Positions 1-8,118 of a stretch of 64,000 nt of DNA are shown in pieces. Both the position numbers and the translations under genes were made by a program. The notes under the pieces were generated by a model. It searched no databases, was not told where the DNA came from, and saw only the letters and a list, made by a program, of their open reading frames with translations. Location: NCBI GenBank assembly GCA_964580675.1, contig CAZOLI010000017.1, forward strand, positions 1-64,000, given 5' to 3'. The number at the start of each line of letters is the position of its first letter. The first letter of the stretch is position 1. This DNA is from CAZOLI01 sp964580675 (lineage in GTDB: Bacteria > Planctomycetota > MHYJ01 > CAYXQY01).

Positions 1-108
1 ACTGGAATCCGGGTTTGATAACCGTGAAAATGAACGCTTCCCGGATTCGTTCGGGATGTCTCACGCCAGCTATTTCCAGCGTATCTTGATTATTTTTTGC
101 GGTTGAAC

Positions 109-951
109 ATGAAAATTGGTGCTCATATGTCCATATCCGGTGGCCTTCACCGGGCGATGAAGCGCGGTAACGAAGTGGGATGTGAAGTGGTCCAGCTGTT
201 TACCAAAAGCAGCAGACGGTGGGCCGCCAGCGAAATCACGGAGGAGGACCGGGGTTCGTTTGCCGAAACACGGGAGGAGCTGGACGTGGAACCGGTCATG
301 GTCCATATGGCGTACCTGATCAACCTTGCGAAAGGAGATGAGGAAGCCCGGGAGAAGTCCTTCGATAGTTTCGTCACCGAAATACAGCGGGCGGAACTTC
401 TGGATATTCCCACGATCTGTTTTCATCCGGGCTCACACCTCGGCGACGGCCCGGAGAAGGGCATTGAACGGGCGGCCGATTGTGTAAAACGGGCCATCCC
501 CGAATCGGATACCGAAAACGTTCGTGTGCTGTTTGAGAACATGGCCGGCCAGGGCACCAACATCGGGGACCGGTTCGAACATCTGCGCGACCTCATGGAG
601 GCCGTGGACATGCCGGACCGAACCGGCATCTGCCTGGACACGGCCCACCTGCACGCCGCCGGATATGACCTCTCCGGCGAGGGCTATGAGGAAACCATGG
701 AGGAATTTGACGAGGTCGTCGGGATGGAGCACCTTTACGGCTGGCACCTGAATGACACCGAAGAGGAACTCGGCAGCAACGTGGACCGACATCATCATAT
801 TGGGAAAGGAGAAATCGGTGAAGGGCCGTTCGAAAAACTGGTCACCGATTCCCGGTTTGACGATGTTCCCGGCGTGATTGAAACCCCGAAGGAAGACGAC
901 TGGGACGAGAAAAACATCTCACTGCTGAAATCCCTCCGGGACGGGGATTGA
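109..951 (+). CDS. nfo: Endonuclease IV (AP endonuclease)
   Basis: Predicted zinc-dependent apurinic/apyrimidinic endonuclease of base-excision repair, cytoplasmic, 280 residues, close to the family's usual 280-285. The N-terminus reads MKIGAHMSISGG, typical of the family. Metal-ligand segments are visible as CFHPGSH, the CLDTAHLHAAG stretch, and the late GWHLND...GSNVDRHHHIG signature. The usual Ser-Lys after HLND is replaced by Thr-Glu, a small departure. The reading frame extends to a TTG at 97, but the ATG at 109 starts exactly at the conserved MKIGAH. The protein is very acidic. It stands alone on the plus strand. Family assignment is secure. Confidence 0.95.
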   Translation: MKIGAHMSISGGLHRAMKRGNEVGCEVVQLFTKSSRRWAASEITEEDRGSFAETREELDVEPVMVHMAYLINLAKGDEEAREKSFDSFVTEIQRAELLDIPTICFHPGSHLGDGPEKGIERAADCVKRAIPESDTENVRVLFENMAGQGTNIGDRFEHLRDLMEAVDMPDRTGICLDTAHLHAAGYDLSGEGYEETMEEFDEVVGMEHLYGWHLNDTEEELGSNVDRHHHIGKGEIGEGPFEKLVTDSRFDDVPGVIETPKEDDWDEKNISLLKSLRDGD

Positions 952-1065
952 TCTACCGGAATCGATGTAGCGGTGAGCCGGCAAATACATTTTACGGCCA
1001 CTCATTGGTATACTTGGTATTCAACTTCCGGAACGTAATTTTGAACCGAATTTTCAGGGCACGTC

Positions 1066-2229
1066 ATGACGTTTCAACGTACGTTTCTGTTCCATTCGGT
1101 AACGTTACTTTTCCTGCTGACCGGCGGATTGTTCGCCGGGGATCCCGTCGAACGGATGGAGACCCCCGGGAACGGGCTGAATCCGCAGACCGCCGTTTCC
1201 GAAGACGGGACGGTACACCTCCTGTATTTCAGGGGAGATTCGGGTGCGGGCAACGTGTTTTACACCAGGAAGTCAGCGGACGACGAGAAATTCGGAGAGC
1301 CAGTCCGGGTCAATCAGATCGATGGAAGTGCCATTGTCAAAGGAACCGTGCGGGCCCCGAGGCTGGCCGTTGGAGAAAATGGGCGCGTGCACGTGGTCTG
1401 GATGGGAAGCAAAAAGGCGCAAAAAGAGCTTGAGATGGAGGAGCATCCGCTTCTTTACACCCGGAGCAAAAGAGAGGACGGGGACGTTACCTTTCCGAAG
1501 GAGAAAAACCTCATCGGAAAGGCCTACGGTTTGGACGGCGGGGCCACGGTCGCGGCGAGTGGCAAAGACGTGTACGTCGTCTGGCACGCCAACCCGAAAG
1601 AAAACGGCGAAGAAAACCGGAGTGTCTGGATGGTCCGGTCCCGTGACGGAGGGAAGGAATTTTCGAAGGATCAACAGATCAGTTCACCGAAACGGGGCGC
1701 GTGTGGATGCTGCGGCATCAACGCCACGGTGGATGCCTCGGGCAAACTGTTTGTGCTGTTCCGGACGGCGATCGATGGGTTTAAACGGAACGTCAATCTG
1801 TTGTTTCTGGAAGGCGGCGCCGAATCCGTCAAACGGAAACGGCTGGACGGGTGGAACAAAAATGCGTGTCCGATGTCCACCTACGGCATTGCAGGGACGG
1901 GCGACCGGACGGCCCTTGCCTGGGAAACAAAAGGACAGGTGTATTGCTCGATATTCCAGAAAACCGAGAACCGGTTGACGAAGGCGATTTCACCACCGGG
2001 CGAAGGGAAGAAACGAAAACATCCGGCCGTGGCAATAAACGACGACGGACGAATTCTGCTGGCGTGGACGGAGGGCACCGGTTGGGACAAAGGGGGCAAA
2101 CTGGCCTGGCAGCTGTTCGACGGAGAGGGAAAACCCACCGACGAAAGCGGACGGGTGGATGGCGTGGATGCCTGGGACCGCCCGGCCGTCTACGTAAAAC
2201 CCGATGGAACCTTTGTCATTGTTCATTAA
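1066..2229 (+). CDS. Secreted sialidase-like beta-propeller protein
   Basis: The 387-residue product has a clear signal peptide (hydrophobic residues about 8-23, cut near FAGDP). The mature part is made of repeated blade-like strands with motifs such as AVSEDGTVHLLYF, AVGENGRVHVVWM and AINDDGRILLAWT, as in BNR/Asp-box exo-sialidase-like folds. A central GACGCCG cluster with three cysteines is often seen in this kind of uncharacterised propeller. Catalytic sialidase Arg/Tyr/Glu residues cannot be assigned with confidence, so enzymatic activity is not claimed. Function is unknown, probably extracytoplasmic binding or carbohydrate handling. Confidence 0.7.
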   Translation: MTFQRTFLFHSVTLLFLLTGGLFAGDPVERMETPGNGLNPQTAVSEDGTVHLLYFRGDSGAGNVFYTRKSADDEKFGEPVRVNQIDGSAIVKGTVRAPRLAVGENGRVHVVWMGSKKAQKELEMEEHPLLYTRSKREDGDVTFPKEKNLIGKAYGLDGGATVAASGKDVYVVWHANPKENGEENRSVWMVRSRDGGKEFSKDQQISSPKRGACGCCGINATVDASGKLFVLFRTAIDGFKRNVNLLFLEGGAESVKRKRLDGWNKNACPMSTYGIAGTGDRTALAWETKGQVYCSIFQKTENRLTKAISPPGEGKKRKHPAVAINDDGRILLAWTEGTGWDKGGKLAWQLFDGEGKPTDESGRVDGVDAWDRPAVYVKPDGTFVIVH

Positions 2230-2448
2230 CATCCGACCGGTCTGACTCCGGGAACCGGGATGTCTGTCGTCTTGTTGTTTCGGGGATCCTCCGACGCAGT
2301 TTCCTGAGGGCCCACCTTCGGCACGGCCTTCGTTCTGGTTTATGTCCGTCCGGGAGGTTCGTTCACGTGCATACGTTGCTGATTTTCCTTACAATACAGG
2401 TTCGGGAGGCACATTCACCGTTTTTTGTCATACGACAACGGGGTGCTC

Positions 2449-3021
2449 GTGAAAACGACGACACGAATACTCGCTTTGTTTGTTTTTGTTGCTTCAGTGG
2501 TTGTGTTCGGCTGCGAACAGCCCGATACCAACGCGACGTCTGAATCATCCACGGAAAAGGAGAAGAAGAAAAAGAACATGAACGACGAACAGAAAGAAAG
2601 TTCGGTCGATCAATCCGCGGAAGCGGAACTGCCCGATAATGAGGAAGAATGGAAGAAAAAGCTCACCGATCAGGAGTACCACATCCTCCGGGAGCGGGGC
2701 ACCGAACCGCGAAATTCCGGGGACCTACTGCACAACAAAAAGGAGGGAACCTACGTCTGTGCGGGTTGTGGACAGGCACTGTTTTCGTCCGATACGAAAT
2801 TTAAATCCGGTAGTGGCTGGCCGAGTTTTTTCGACGTCGTCTCCGAGGACGCCGTCAAAACCACGGAGGATAAGCGGGGAGGCATGACGCGGACGGAAGT
2901 GTTGTGTGCCCGATGTGATGGCCACCTCGGCCACGTGTTTCAGGACGGTCCCGATCCCACCGGTTTGCGGTACTGCATCAACTCCGTCGCCCTGGACTTC
3001 CGGTCCGAAGAGCAGGAATAA
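2449..3021 (+). CDS. msrB: Peptide-methionine (R)-S-oxide reductase MsrB, lipoprotein form
   Basis: MsrB reduces the R form of methionine sulfoxide in proteins. The domain covers roughly residues 62-185, with two zinc-binding CxxC pairs (CAGC and CARC), the GSGWPSFF signature and the catalytic Cys in RYCINS. Unusually for MsrB there is an N-terminal lipoprotein signal: a hydrophobic stretch ending VVVFGC, followed by a low-complexity Glu/Lys linker with five consecutive Lys. This places the enzyme outside the cytoplasmic membrane. The start is taken as GTG 2449 because it gives a short basic n-region. TTG 2425 and GTG 2443 are also in frame. The gene stands alone. Confidence 0.93.
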   Translation: MKTTTRILALFVFVASVVVFGCEQPDTNATSESSTEKEKKKKNMNDEQKESSVDQSAEAELPDNEEEWKKKLTDQEYHILRERGTEPRNSGDLLHNKKEGTYVCAGCGQALFSSDTKFKSGSGWPSFFDVVSEDAVKTTEDKRGGMTRTEVLCARCDGHLGHVFQDGPDPTGLRYCINSVALDFRSEEQE

Positions 3022-3079
3022 CGAGTCCGGAACGTTTTAAGGTGGTTGGTGGGCCGAAAACCCATTTCTGTTGTTCGTT

Positions 3080-3955
3080 CTACGAGGAGGAGGGGCTGAT
3101 CCGCTGTATCTGATCGAATTCCGCGCCGAGTTCGTACAGGCCCGGGCCCCGTTTGTCCCGCCGAACTATGGTTAGCGTGCCGTCAATTTGCCGCCGCCCC
3201 GGGATGCGGAGTCGCAGCCGAATCCGTTTTCCCGGCGGGATATTTTCCGACGTCACCAGACAGATACCGCTTCGTGACAGGTTTTCCACCGTCCCTCGGA
3301 GGGTACGGCTCCCGTTGGTTCGGGAACCATCCAGAACATAAAAGGAAACGGAAACGCCGAGGGGGTAACGGGGATGTCGCCGGCGCTCGGTCGTTCCGGT
3401 CCACCGGCTGCCCTTCTTCCGGGTCTTCTCTTCGAGGCGGGCATCTCCGTTTCCGTCTTCGTTCAGGGAATCGGCAAAGGACAGTAGGTCGTCGAGTTCT
3501 TCGTTGCCCTCCGCCTTTTCGTTTGTGAACTCATCAAGTTTCTCCTGGTAGGATTCGAATTCCTGGTTTGCCTCCCGGCGGGTTCGGGCTGATTTCATGA
3601 TTTTGACCTGTCGGATGCCGCGGCTGAACAGTCGCTGTTTTAGCTCGCTCGTGATGGTTCGACCCGCCTGTAGCAACAGCACGTCATCGGGGCTGTAAAC
3701 CGGTTGACCCGTTTCCGTACCGTCCTCGATCTCCGAGACGGGAAGAGTGTGAAATCGTGTTTGCTGGAGGAGTTTCTTCCGGTCCGCTTCCGATCGAACA
3801 AGGTAGACGTATGATACCCCGGCTTCCTTCAGGGCGGTTAAACAGACTTCCTCGACCGGCGTGTTTTCTTCCAGGACACGCTTTCCCGACTCGTGGTAAA
3901 GTGGTCCGTCGAACGTAATGCCGGATTGAAGTTCCGAAATTGGAATCTTCCGCAT
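3080..3955 (-). CDS. PilZ domain protein with duplicated N-terminal module
   Basis: 291 residues. The C-terminal part (about 190-285) carries the PilZ c-di-GMP-binding signatures RRRHPR (191-196) and NLSRSG (225-230), the RxxxR and D/NxSxxG motifs with Asn in the second. The first 120 residues contain two copies of a roughly 60-residue unit ending in LKEAGVSYVYLV and FSRGIRQVKIM, resembling the repeats seen in front of HD-GYP and other signalling domains. An acidic linker (about 135-175) joins the two parts. It may be a cytosolic c-di-GMP receptor or effector. No diguanylate cyclase is in the window, so its circuit is not visible. Confidence 0.8.
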   Translation of the reverse strand: MRKIPISELQSGITFDGPLYHESGKRVLEENTPVEEVCLTALKEAGVSYVYLVRSEADRKKLLQQTRFHTLPVSEIEDGTETGQPVYSPDDVLLLQAGRTITSELKQRLFSRGIRQVKIMKSARTRREANQEFESYQEKLDEFTNEKAEGNEELDDLLSFADSLNEDGNGDARLEEKTRKKGSRWTGTTERRRHPRYPLGVSVSFYVLDGSRTNGSRTLRGTVENLSRSGICLVTSENIPPGKRIRLRLRIPGRRQIDGTLTIVRRDKRGPGLYELGAEFDQIQRISPSSS

Positions 3956-4287
3956 CTGAACCTCGATGGAAATTCCCCTCTTCCCGTGTCACGATGGTCT
4001 ATTGAGCCGTCAGACCCTTTTTAATGTCCCCGTCCGAAGAATTACAGCCGGCAATCGGCCCGGTGGACGAGAATTGTTACATATTTGGGACACATTTACA
4101 GCATTCGAGCATGTCGAATTGTTTACTACACTATATGTCGATGAATTTCAACTTGCACATCAAAAATAAGAGAATATATGTCTTTTGTAACAAGAATATG
4201 GGTTGGGTTTATTGAAACAGGGCGATATTGAAAATATCGACTCTTTGAGTCATTTCCCGCTGGATTATATTGTTTCGAATTTCCTTT
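3956..4287. other. AT-rich intergenic region, no gene seen
   Basis: This 332-bp spacer lies upstream of the PilZ gene. It is clearly more AT-rich than the flanking genes. The only structure noted is a short perfect hairpin at 4223-4239 (stem CGATATT, loop GAA). No start site, RNA gene or repeat shared with the rest of the window was recognised. Confidence 0.5.
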
Positions 4288-4959
4288 TTATGATTGATCG
4301 TACCCCATTTCTTCAAGCTGTTTCTGAAGACGGTCCATTTCGTTCTGAAGCTTCTCCTTCAGGCGATCGGTTCGGGATTCGTCGGAGGATGCCGGGTATA
4401 TGGGATCCCCGAACAGAACCACACCGGACGTGTACGGATACGGAACCATAAATCCATCCCAGGAGTTAAACACGATGCAGCGGGCGACGCCGTAGGACAC
4501 CGGAACCAGAGGCAGGCCGGTGAGGGCGGCGAGGTAGGGAGCGCCCTGCTGTACCTCGTACTTCGGGCCACGGGGGCCGTCCGGGGTTACCACCGGTGAC
4601 ACGTCACGTCTGGCAAGTTTCACGAGACGGCGAAGGGCCTGGTCTCCGGCGCGTGATGAGGAGCCACGGGTCACTACGCCGCCGAACCGTTCCACCACCG
4701 GTGCAATATGGTCCCCGTCACGGCTGCGGCTGATAATTGTGGCGAGGGGTCCACCATTCCAGAGGAAACGGGAGGAAAGGAAATAGGAAAGGTAAAACAG
4801 ACGGTTGTGCCAGAAACAGAAAATAACCCCCTCGCCCTCCTCGAGGACACGCTGCTTCACCGGTGCCATATGCCGAACCTCCATGCGGAGGGTGCGGCCC
4901 AGCGACGTGATCAGTCCGTATCCCAGACCCGACTCAAGCTTGGAGACAATGCCCGACAT
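4288..4959 (-). CDS. DUF374 lysophospholipid acyltransferase-family protein
   Basis: 223 residues, matching the DUF374 branch of the LPLAT superfamily. Such proteins are thought to transfer acyl groups, or to modify lipid A or other lipids, at the inner membrane. Visible markers are FCFWHNRLF with the family's His, the ISRSRDGDHIA and GVVTRGSSSR segments, and the TPDGPRGP acceptor-site motif, followed by APYLAALTGLPLVPVSYG. There is one modest hydrophobic N-terminal segment. The gene follows the small coiled-coil gene with a 29-bp gap, so the two probably share a transcript. Substrate cannot be predicted. Confidence 0.85.
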   Translation of the reverse strand: MSGIVSKLESGLGYGLITSLGRTLRMEVRHMAPVKQRVLEEGEGVIFCFWHNRLFYLSYFLSSRFLWNGGPLATIISRSRDGDHIAPVVERFGGVVTRGSSSRAGDQALRRLVKLARRDVSPVVTPDGPRGPKYEVQQGAPYLAALTGLPLVPVSYGVARCIVFNSWDGFMVPYPYTSGVVLFGDPIYPASSDESRTDRLKEKLQNEMDRLQKQLEEMGYDQS

Positions 4960-4988
4960 GTAGACGATCGAAAACGGGAGGGAGGAAA

Positions 4989-5300
4989 TCAGGGGATCGA
5001 ACTGTCCACCGGCTCACCAATCAGCACCTCCTCGGCGGTCCGGTGCAGGCCGTTGACCACAAGAACGGTGACCAGCTCACGATCCCGCTCATCCAGCTTG
5101 TCAATTTGATCCTTGATTTCCACAATTTTCTCCCGGATGTCCAACTCGAGCTGGTCAATTTCCGCACTAATTTCCGGGTTGTCCTTTTTGATGTTTCGCA
5201 CCTTCCGGAAAATGGACACGGCCATATCCGCCACGTCTCCCTTTGCTTCCGTGCCGTTGCCTCCCTGCGCGGGACGCTGTTCTTCGCTTTCCTCGGACAT
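4989..5300 (-). CDS. Small acidic coiled-coil protein
   Basis: 103 residues, family not recognised. After a low-complexity acidic start, residues about 25-85 form a predicted helix with heptad-like spacing (KVRNIKKDNPEISAEIDQLELDIREK and onward), so an oligomeric coiled coil is likely. The start at 5300 is chosen because AGGAGG lies just upstream. An in-frame start further up would add 14 unlikely residues. It is probably co-transcribed with the DUF374 gene downstream. No function is proposed. Confidence 0.65.
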   Translation of the reverse strand: MSEESEEQRPAQGGNGTEAKGDVADMAVSIFRKVRNIKKDNPEISAEIDQLELDIREKIVEIKDQIDKLDERDRELVTVLVVNGLHRTAEEVLIGEPVDSSIP

Positions 5301-5630
5301 GACACCTCCTGAAATATATAAACATAATAACTCTTCGTACATCGTTATCTTACGTCCACCCGCCGGAAGTTTTCAATTTTCGGGAAGCCGATCGAACGAA
5401 AACCGGCCGGCGAAAACGGCCTTGGACCGTTGATGCAGATCAGGATGATGATCGGGATCTGGGGGGCATCCGTTGATAGGTTTGTTCGTTAATTGGTTGA
5501 TGGGGGAACATTAAACAGCAGGCCGTTGGCAGTTGGCGATAGGCAATAGACAACAACAGAACAGATGACGGCAGGCGATAGGCGGTAGCCGATGGGCGAT
5601 AGGCAACAACAAAAAGCAGCGAAATAATCA

Positions 5631-5745
5631 AACGCAAAGGCGTAAAGACGCAAAGAACGGAAAAACAAAAATACAGAAAACAGAAACAACGGAAAATGAA
5701 GCGTGTGGCGGCCTGGATCGTTCCTTTTTCGTATTTTTGATTTCT
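5631..5745 (+). repeat. Composite interspersed repeat A, copy 1
   Basis: Starts with AACGCAAAGGCGTAAAGACG and continues through a CAGAAACAACGG block to a TTCGTATTTTTGATT end. The same order of blocks is seen at 6656-6785 and, inverted and without the CGCAAAG part, at 26060-26140. Divergence between copies is substantial, mostly substitutions. Confidence 0.75.
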
Positions 5746-5789
5746 GCTGTGCATATAGCTGGTTGTATGATCCTGCCCAATTCTTTTTT

Positions 5790-5820
5790 CTCTTTGCGTC
5801 TCCGCGTCTTTGCGTTCCTG
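5790..5820 (-). repeat. Inverted CGCAAAG unit of repeat A
   Basis: On the minus strand this reads GGAACGCAAAGACGCGGAGA and continues into another CGCAAAG. It matches the first block of repeat A in opposite orientation, about 130 bp from copy 1, so the two could pair as a long imperfect stem. Confidence 0.65.
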
Positions 5821-5880
5821 TTTTCGTTCTCGAATGTCGTATTTCGATTTTTTGGCGATCGCCGGCAGTGCAAAAAAAAA

Positions 5881-5924
5881 GAAAACGGACACATCGGTTA
5901 AGGGTAATTGATGTGCCCGTTTTC
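5881..5924. other. Long hairpin (15-bp stem, one mismatch)
   Basis: GAAAACGGACACATC (5881-5895) pairs with GATGTGCCCGTTTTC (5910-5924) around a 14-base loop, with one A/C mismatch. It follows a run of nine A. A second perfect hairpin lies at 6025-6044 (stem CCGGTGTG, loop AAGC). Together they suggest a structured RNA or a degraded mobile unit. No known RNA family was recognised. Confidence 0.45.
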
Positions 5925-6123
5925 CGTGTTCTGGAGACCGGTCGGGAATGTGATACAATCCCGAGCCGGTTCACTGATCTGTGTGTTCAGGAGTTGTCAC
6001 GAACTCAGGGAGAAACATGGCAAGCCGGTGTGAAGCCACACCGGATTGACAATTTTTGTGTGTCACCCGCGGGTTCTTGCCCGCTATGACCCCTTATATA
6101 CGAAGACGGAAGGTCCGCGTTAG

Positions 6124-6221
6124 ACGGTTCTTCGAACCGTAGATAAAGATAAAGATAAGGATAAAGATGAAGAGGCGAGCATACGTTACGAGTCAGGAGC
6201 GTCTCGAGTCAGAAGTAAGGT
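6124..6221 (+). repeat. Interspersed repeat B, copy 1 (hairpin plus AAGATA tract)
   Basis: Begins with the hairpin ACGGTTC-TTC-GAACCGT (6124-6140), then an AGATAAAGATAAGG-type tract, then GAGGCGAGCATACG and a TACGAGTCAGGAGCGTCTCG block ending near AGAAGTAAGG. The full block order recurs inverted at 26437-26527. Shorter versions are at 6287-6320 and 11380-11428. Confidence 0.75.
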
Positions 6222-6286
6222 GTCATGCTGAAGCGAGGGGGAACTATTCACCAAAGCCAGAGTCCCGACGGTAACGGAGCGGGCAA

Positions 6287-6320
6287 ACGGTCCTTCGGAC
6301 CGTAGATTAAGATAAGGATT
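6287..6320 (+). repeat. Interspersed repeat B, short copy 2
   Basis: Hairpin ACGGTCC-TTC-GGACCGT (6287-6303) followed at once by AGATTAAGATAAGGATT. Relative to copy 1 the stem has changed on both sides (TTC/GAA to TCC/GGA), so base pairing is preserved. Confidence 0.7.
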
Positions 6321-6655
6321 ATTGCGTTAGTGGCGTTTATCGCGTTATTAGCGTTAGTGGCGTTTGTTGCGTTATCGGCGTATTGCGTGATGCGTTAGGC
6401 GTGGTGCGTTGGTGGTTTATGCGTTGATTCGTTGTTTGGTTAATCGGGCGCGTTTCTGAGTTGATTCGTTTATGAGTTGATGTGTCGATGGGTGAAAACA
6501 GCGGGCGATAGCCGATGGGCGATAGGGCACGGGAGCAGGGGAGCAAGGGAGCGGGGGGCTTGGGAGCTGTGGGGGGGGCATGGATGCGGGGGTGTGAAAC
6601 AGCGGGCGATGGGCGATAGGAACAACCAAACAACAAAAAAACAACAATATTTTTT

Positions 6656-6785
6656 AACGCAAAGGCGCTAAGACGCAAAGAACGACAAAAAATACAGAAA
6701 ACAGAAACAACGGGACATGAAACGTCCGCCGTAGGGATTCGTTCTTTTTTCGAATTTCGAAATTCGGGTTTTCGGATTTATATTC
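6656..6785 (+). repeat. Composite interspersed repeat A, copy 2
   Basis: AACGCAAAGGCGCTAAGACG at the start, then CAGAAACAACGG, GAAACGTCCGCCGTAGGG and a TTCGAATTTCGAAATTCGG tail. It is preceded by the same AACAGCGGGCGATGGGCGAT-type tract that precedes copy 1. Confidence 0.75.
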
Positions 6786-6910
6786 TGCCGGGCGTCAGGC
6801 GTCTGGTGAGTGTGTGTTCGGGTTGCAGGTGCGGGTTGCGGGTTTCGTATTTCGGGTTTCGAATTTTGTATTTCGAATTTAGTATGGATGATTTGTGGCA
6901 ACCGGGATGG

Positions 6911-7291
6911 TTATCGGTAGTTCCAGTACCACTCGTTGTAAATTTCGATCAATTCCCGGTTGTCCCCTTCCTCCTGCACCTCGAGTTTGCAGAGGGGGAC
7001 CACGGTGGGTTCCTCGTTGCCCGAACCCGGTTCGTCTCCCTGGCAGAGAAGGCCAAAGTACGAATCCAGGAGGGGATGTTCCTCCGGATCGAGCAGTTCC
7101 GTGACGTGGATACGGACGTTCTGTTCCTCCCCGTCCGAGTCCGGTTCGGGGAACGTTCCGGCAATGGGGAAGGAGAGTTCCTCGGAAAGGTAGGTGTGGA
7201 AGGTCCGAAGGGTTTCCTCGGAGACGTCGGGAGGATCTTCTCCCGGTTCGGCATTCAGAATTTCGGCCGCCTGCTGTTCCTTCCGGTTCAT
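6911..7291 (-). CDS. CcbP-like small acidic protein
   Basis: 126 residues, strongly acidic. The pattern LSFPIAGTF, a central VTELLD...YFGLLCQG segment, VVPLCKLEV and the closing IEIYNEWYWNYR resembles the CcbP calcium-binding family described from cyanobacteria. This is from memory of the family pattern, so the link is moderate. The gene is last in a minus-strand series and begins 26 bp after radC ends, so co-transcription with radC is likely. If CcbP-like, it could bind Ca2+ in the cytoplasm. Confidence 0.6.
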   Translation of the reverse strand: MNRKEQQAAEILNAEPGEDPPDVSEETLRTFHTYLSEELSFPIAGTFPEPDSDGEEQNVRIHVTELLDPEEHPLLDSYFGLLCQGDEPGSGNEEPTVVPLCKLEVQEEGDNRELIEIYNEWYWNYR

Positions 7292-7317
7292 GACCCCATT
7301 ATTGTAAAGAAGAATGG

Positions 7318-8034
7318 TCAGGATATCAGGCCCAGCTCCTGAAACGAACGGTATTCCGAATCCCCGATAATCACGTGGTCGATCACCGGGATCCCCACCA
7401 GTTCACCGACCTCCACGAGCCGATCGGTAATGTCGATGTCCTCGTCGCTGGGGGTGGGATCACCGCTGGGATGATTGTGTACGAACAGAACGGACGCCGC
7501 GGCCCCGCGGATGGCCGGTCGAAACACCTCCCGCGGATGCACCAGGGAGGAGGTGAGGGTTCCCTCCGATATTTTTTTCTTCTCCATCAACCGGTTCTTT
7601 CCGTCGAGGTTCAGCAGGAGGAACACTTCCTTCTTCCGGTCCCGGAGGGAGACGTGAAAGTACTGGAACACGGCTTCCGGAGAGGAGAGGTCCACGGAAT
7701 CGTCGATCTGTTCCCGCGCCAGTCGGTCGGCGAGGGTGAGACTGGCCCGGAGCTGTGTGGCCTTGGCCGGACCGATGCCGCGGAGTTCCTGCAGCTCCCG
7801 GACGCCGGAACCGGACAGGCCCCGGAGCGATCCGAACTTCTTCAGGAGCCGCCGGGACAGTTCAAGAACCGTTTCCTCCCGGGAACCGGATCCCAGCACA
7901 ATCGCAAGAAGTTCCGGCGTGCTCAGTGCTTTCGGGCCGTTGTTTAGCAATCGTTCACGGGGCCGTTCCCGCCTCGGAAGATCTTTTAGTCGGTCCCCGG
8001 TCCCGTCCCTCCGTTCGTATTCGTCGTCGGACAT
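7318..8034 (-). CDS. radC: RadC-family JAB/MPN domain protein
   Basis: 238 residues from ATG 8034, chosen because GGGAGG lies just upstream. The frame would extend eight codons further. The N-terminal part has the UPF0758-type LPRRERPRERL start and a helix-hairpin-helix (LRGIGPAKATQL, about 84-95). The C-terminal JAMM metal site is complete: Glu of the EKKKISEGTL strand, HNHPSG at 186-191, then DPTPSDED. Despite its name, RadC's role in DNA repair is unsettled. It lies 84 bp after the MBL-fold gene and just before the CcbP-like gene on the same strand. Confidence 0.95.
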   Translation of the reverse strand: MSDDEYERRDGTGDRLKDLPRRERPRERLLNNGPKALSTPELLAIVLGSGSREETVLELSRRLLKKFGSLRGLSGSGVRELQELRGIGPAKATQLRASLTLADRLAREQIDDSVDLSSPEAVFQYFHVSLRDRKKEVFLLLNLDGKNRLMEKKKISEGTLTSSLVHPREVFRPAIRGAAASVLFVHNHPSGDPTPSDEDIDITDRLVEVGELVGIPVIDHVIIGDSEYRSFQELGLIS

Positions 8035-8118
8035 TGCTGTACCTCCCGCACAGGGCAATGGAACACATGGATGGTTCCATCTGTGTCGCGGTTGGCAGGA
8101 ACGAAGGTCAGGGGCATA

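Larger units (their letters stand above)
5301..6910. other. Repeat-rich gene-free island
   Basis: A 1.6-kb stretch without a credible gene. Open frames here are short and translate simple repeats. It holds several interspersed repeat families listed separately, plus tracts of short units: GGCGATAGG-like units (about 5520-5610, 6500-6530, 6600-6625), GCGTTA/GCGTTTG-like units (about 6324-6440) and TTCGAATTT-like units (about 6750-6885). The same modules recur in inverted orientation at 26039-26540. Confidence 0.75.

Noticed and set aside
1..106. Possible C-terminal tail of an upstream gene in frame 2, ending at TGA 104-106
   Set aside because: Only 34 codons are visible and the sequence resembles no family, so it cannot be supported.
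5960..6080. Riboswitch-like or group II intron-like element
   Set aside because: Two hairpins are present, but no known conserved box (for example cobalamin or TPP type) nor a following gene in the right orientation.
5440..6901. Several open frames of 60-170 codons in the repeat island
   Set aside because: They translate simple repeats in both directions, have no start signals, and match the same repeats in other frames elsewhere.
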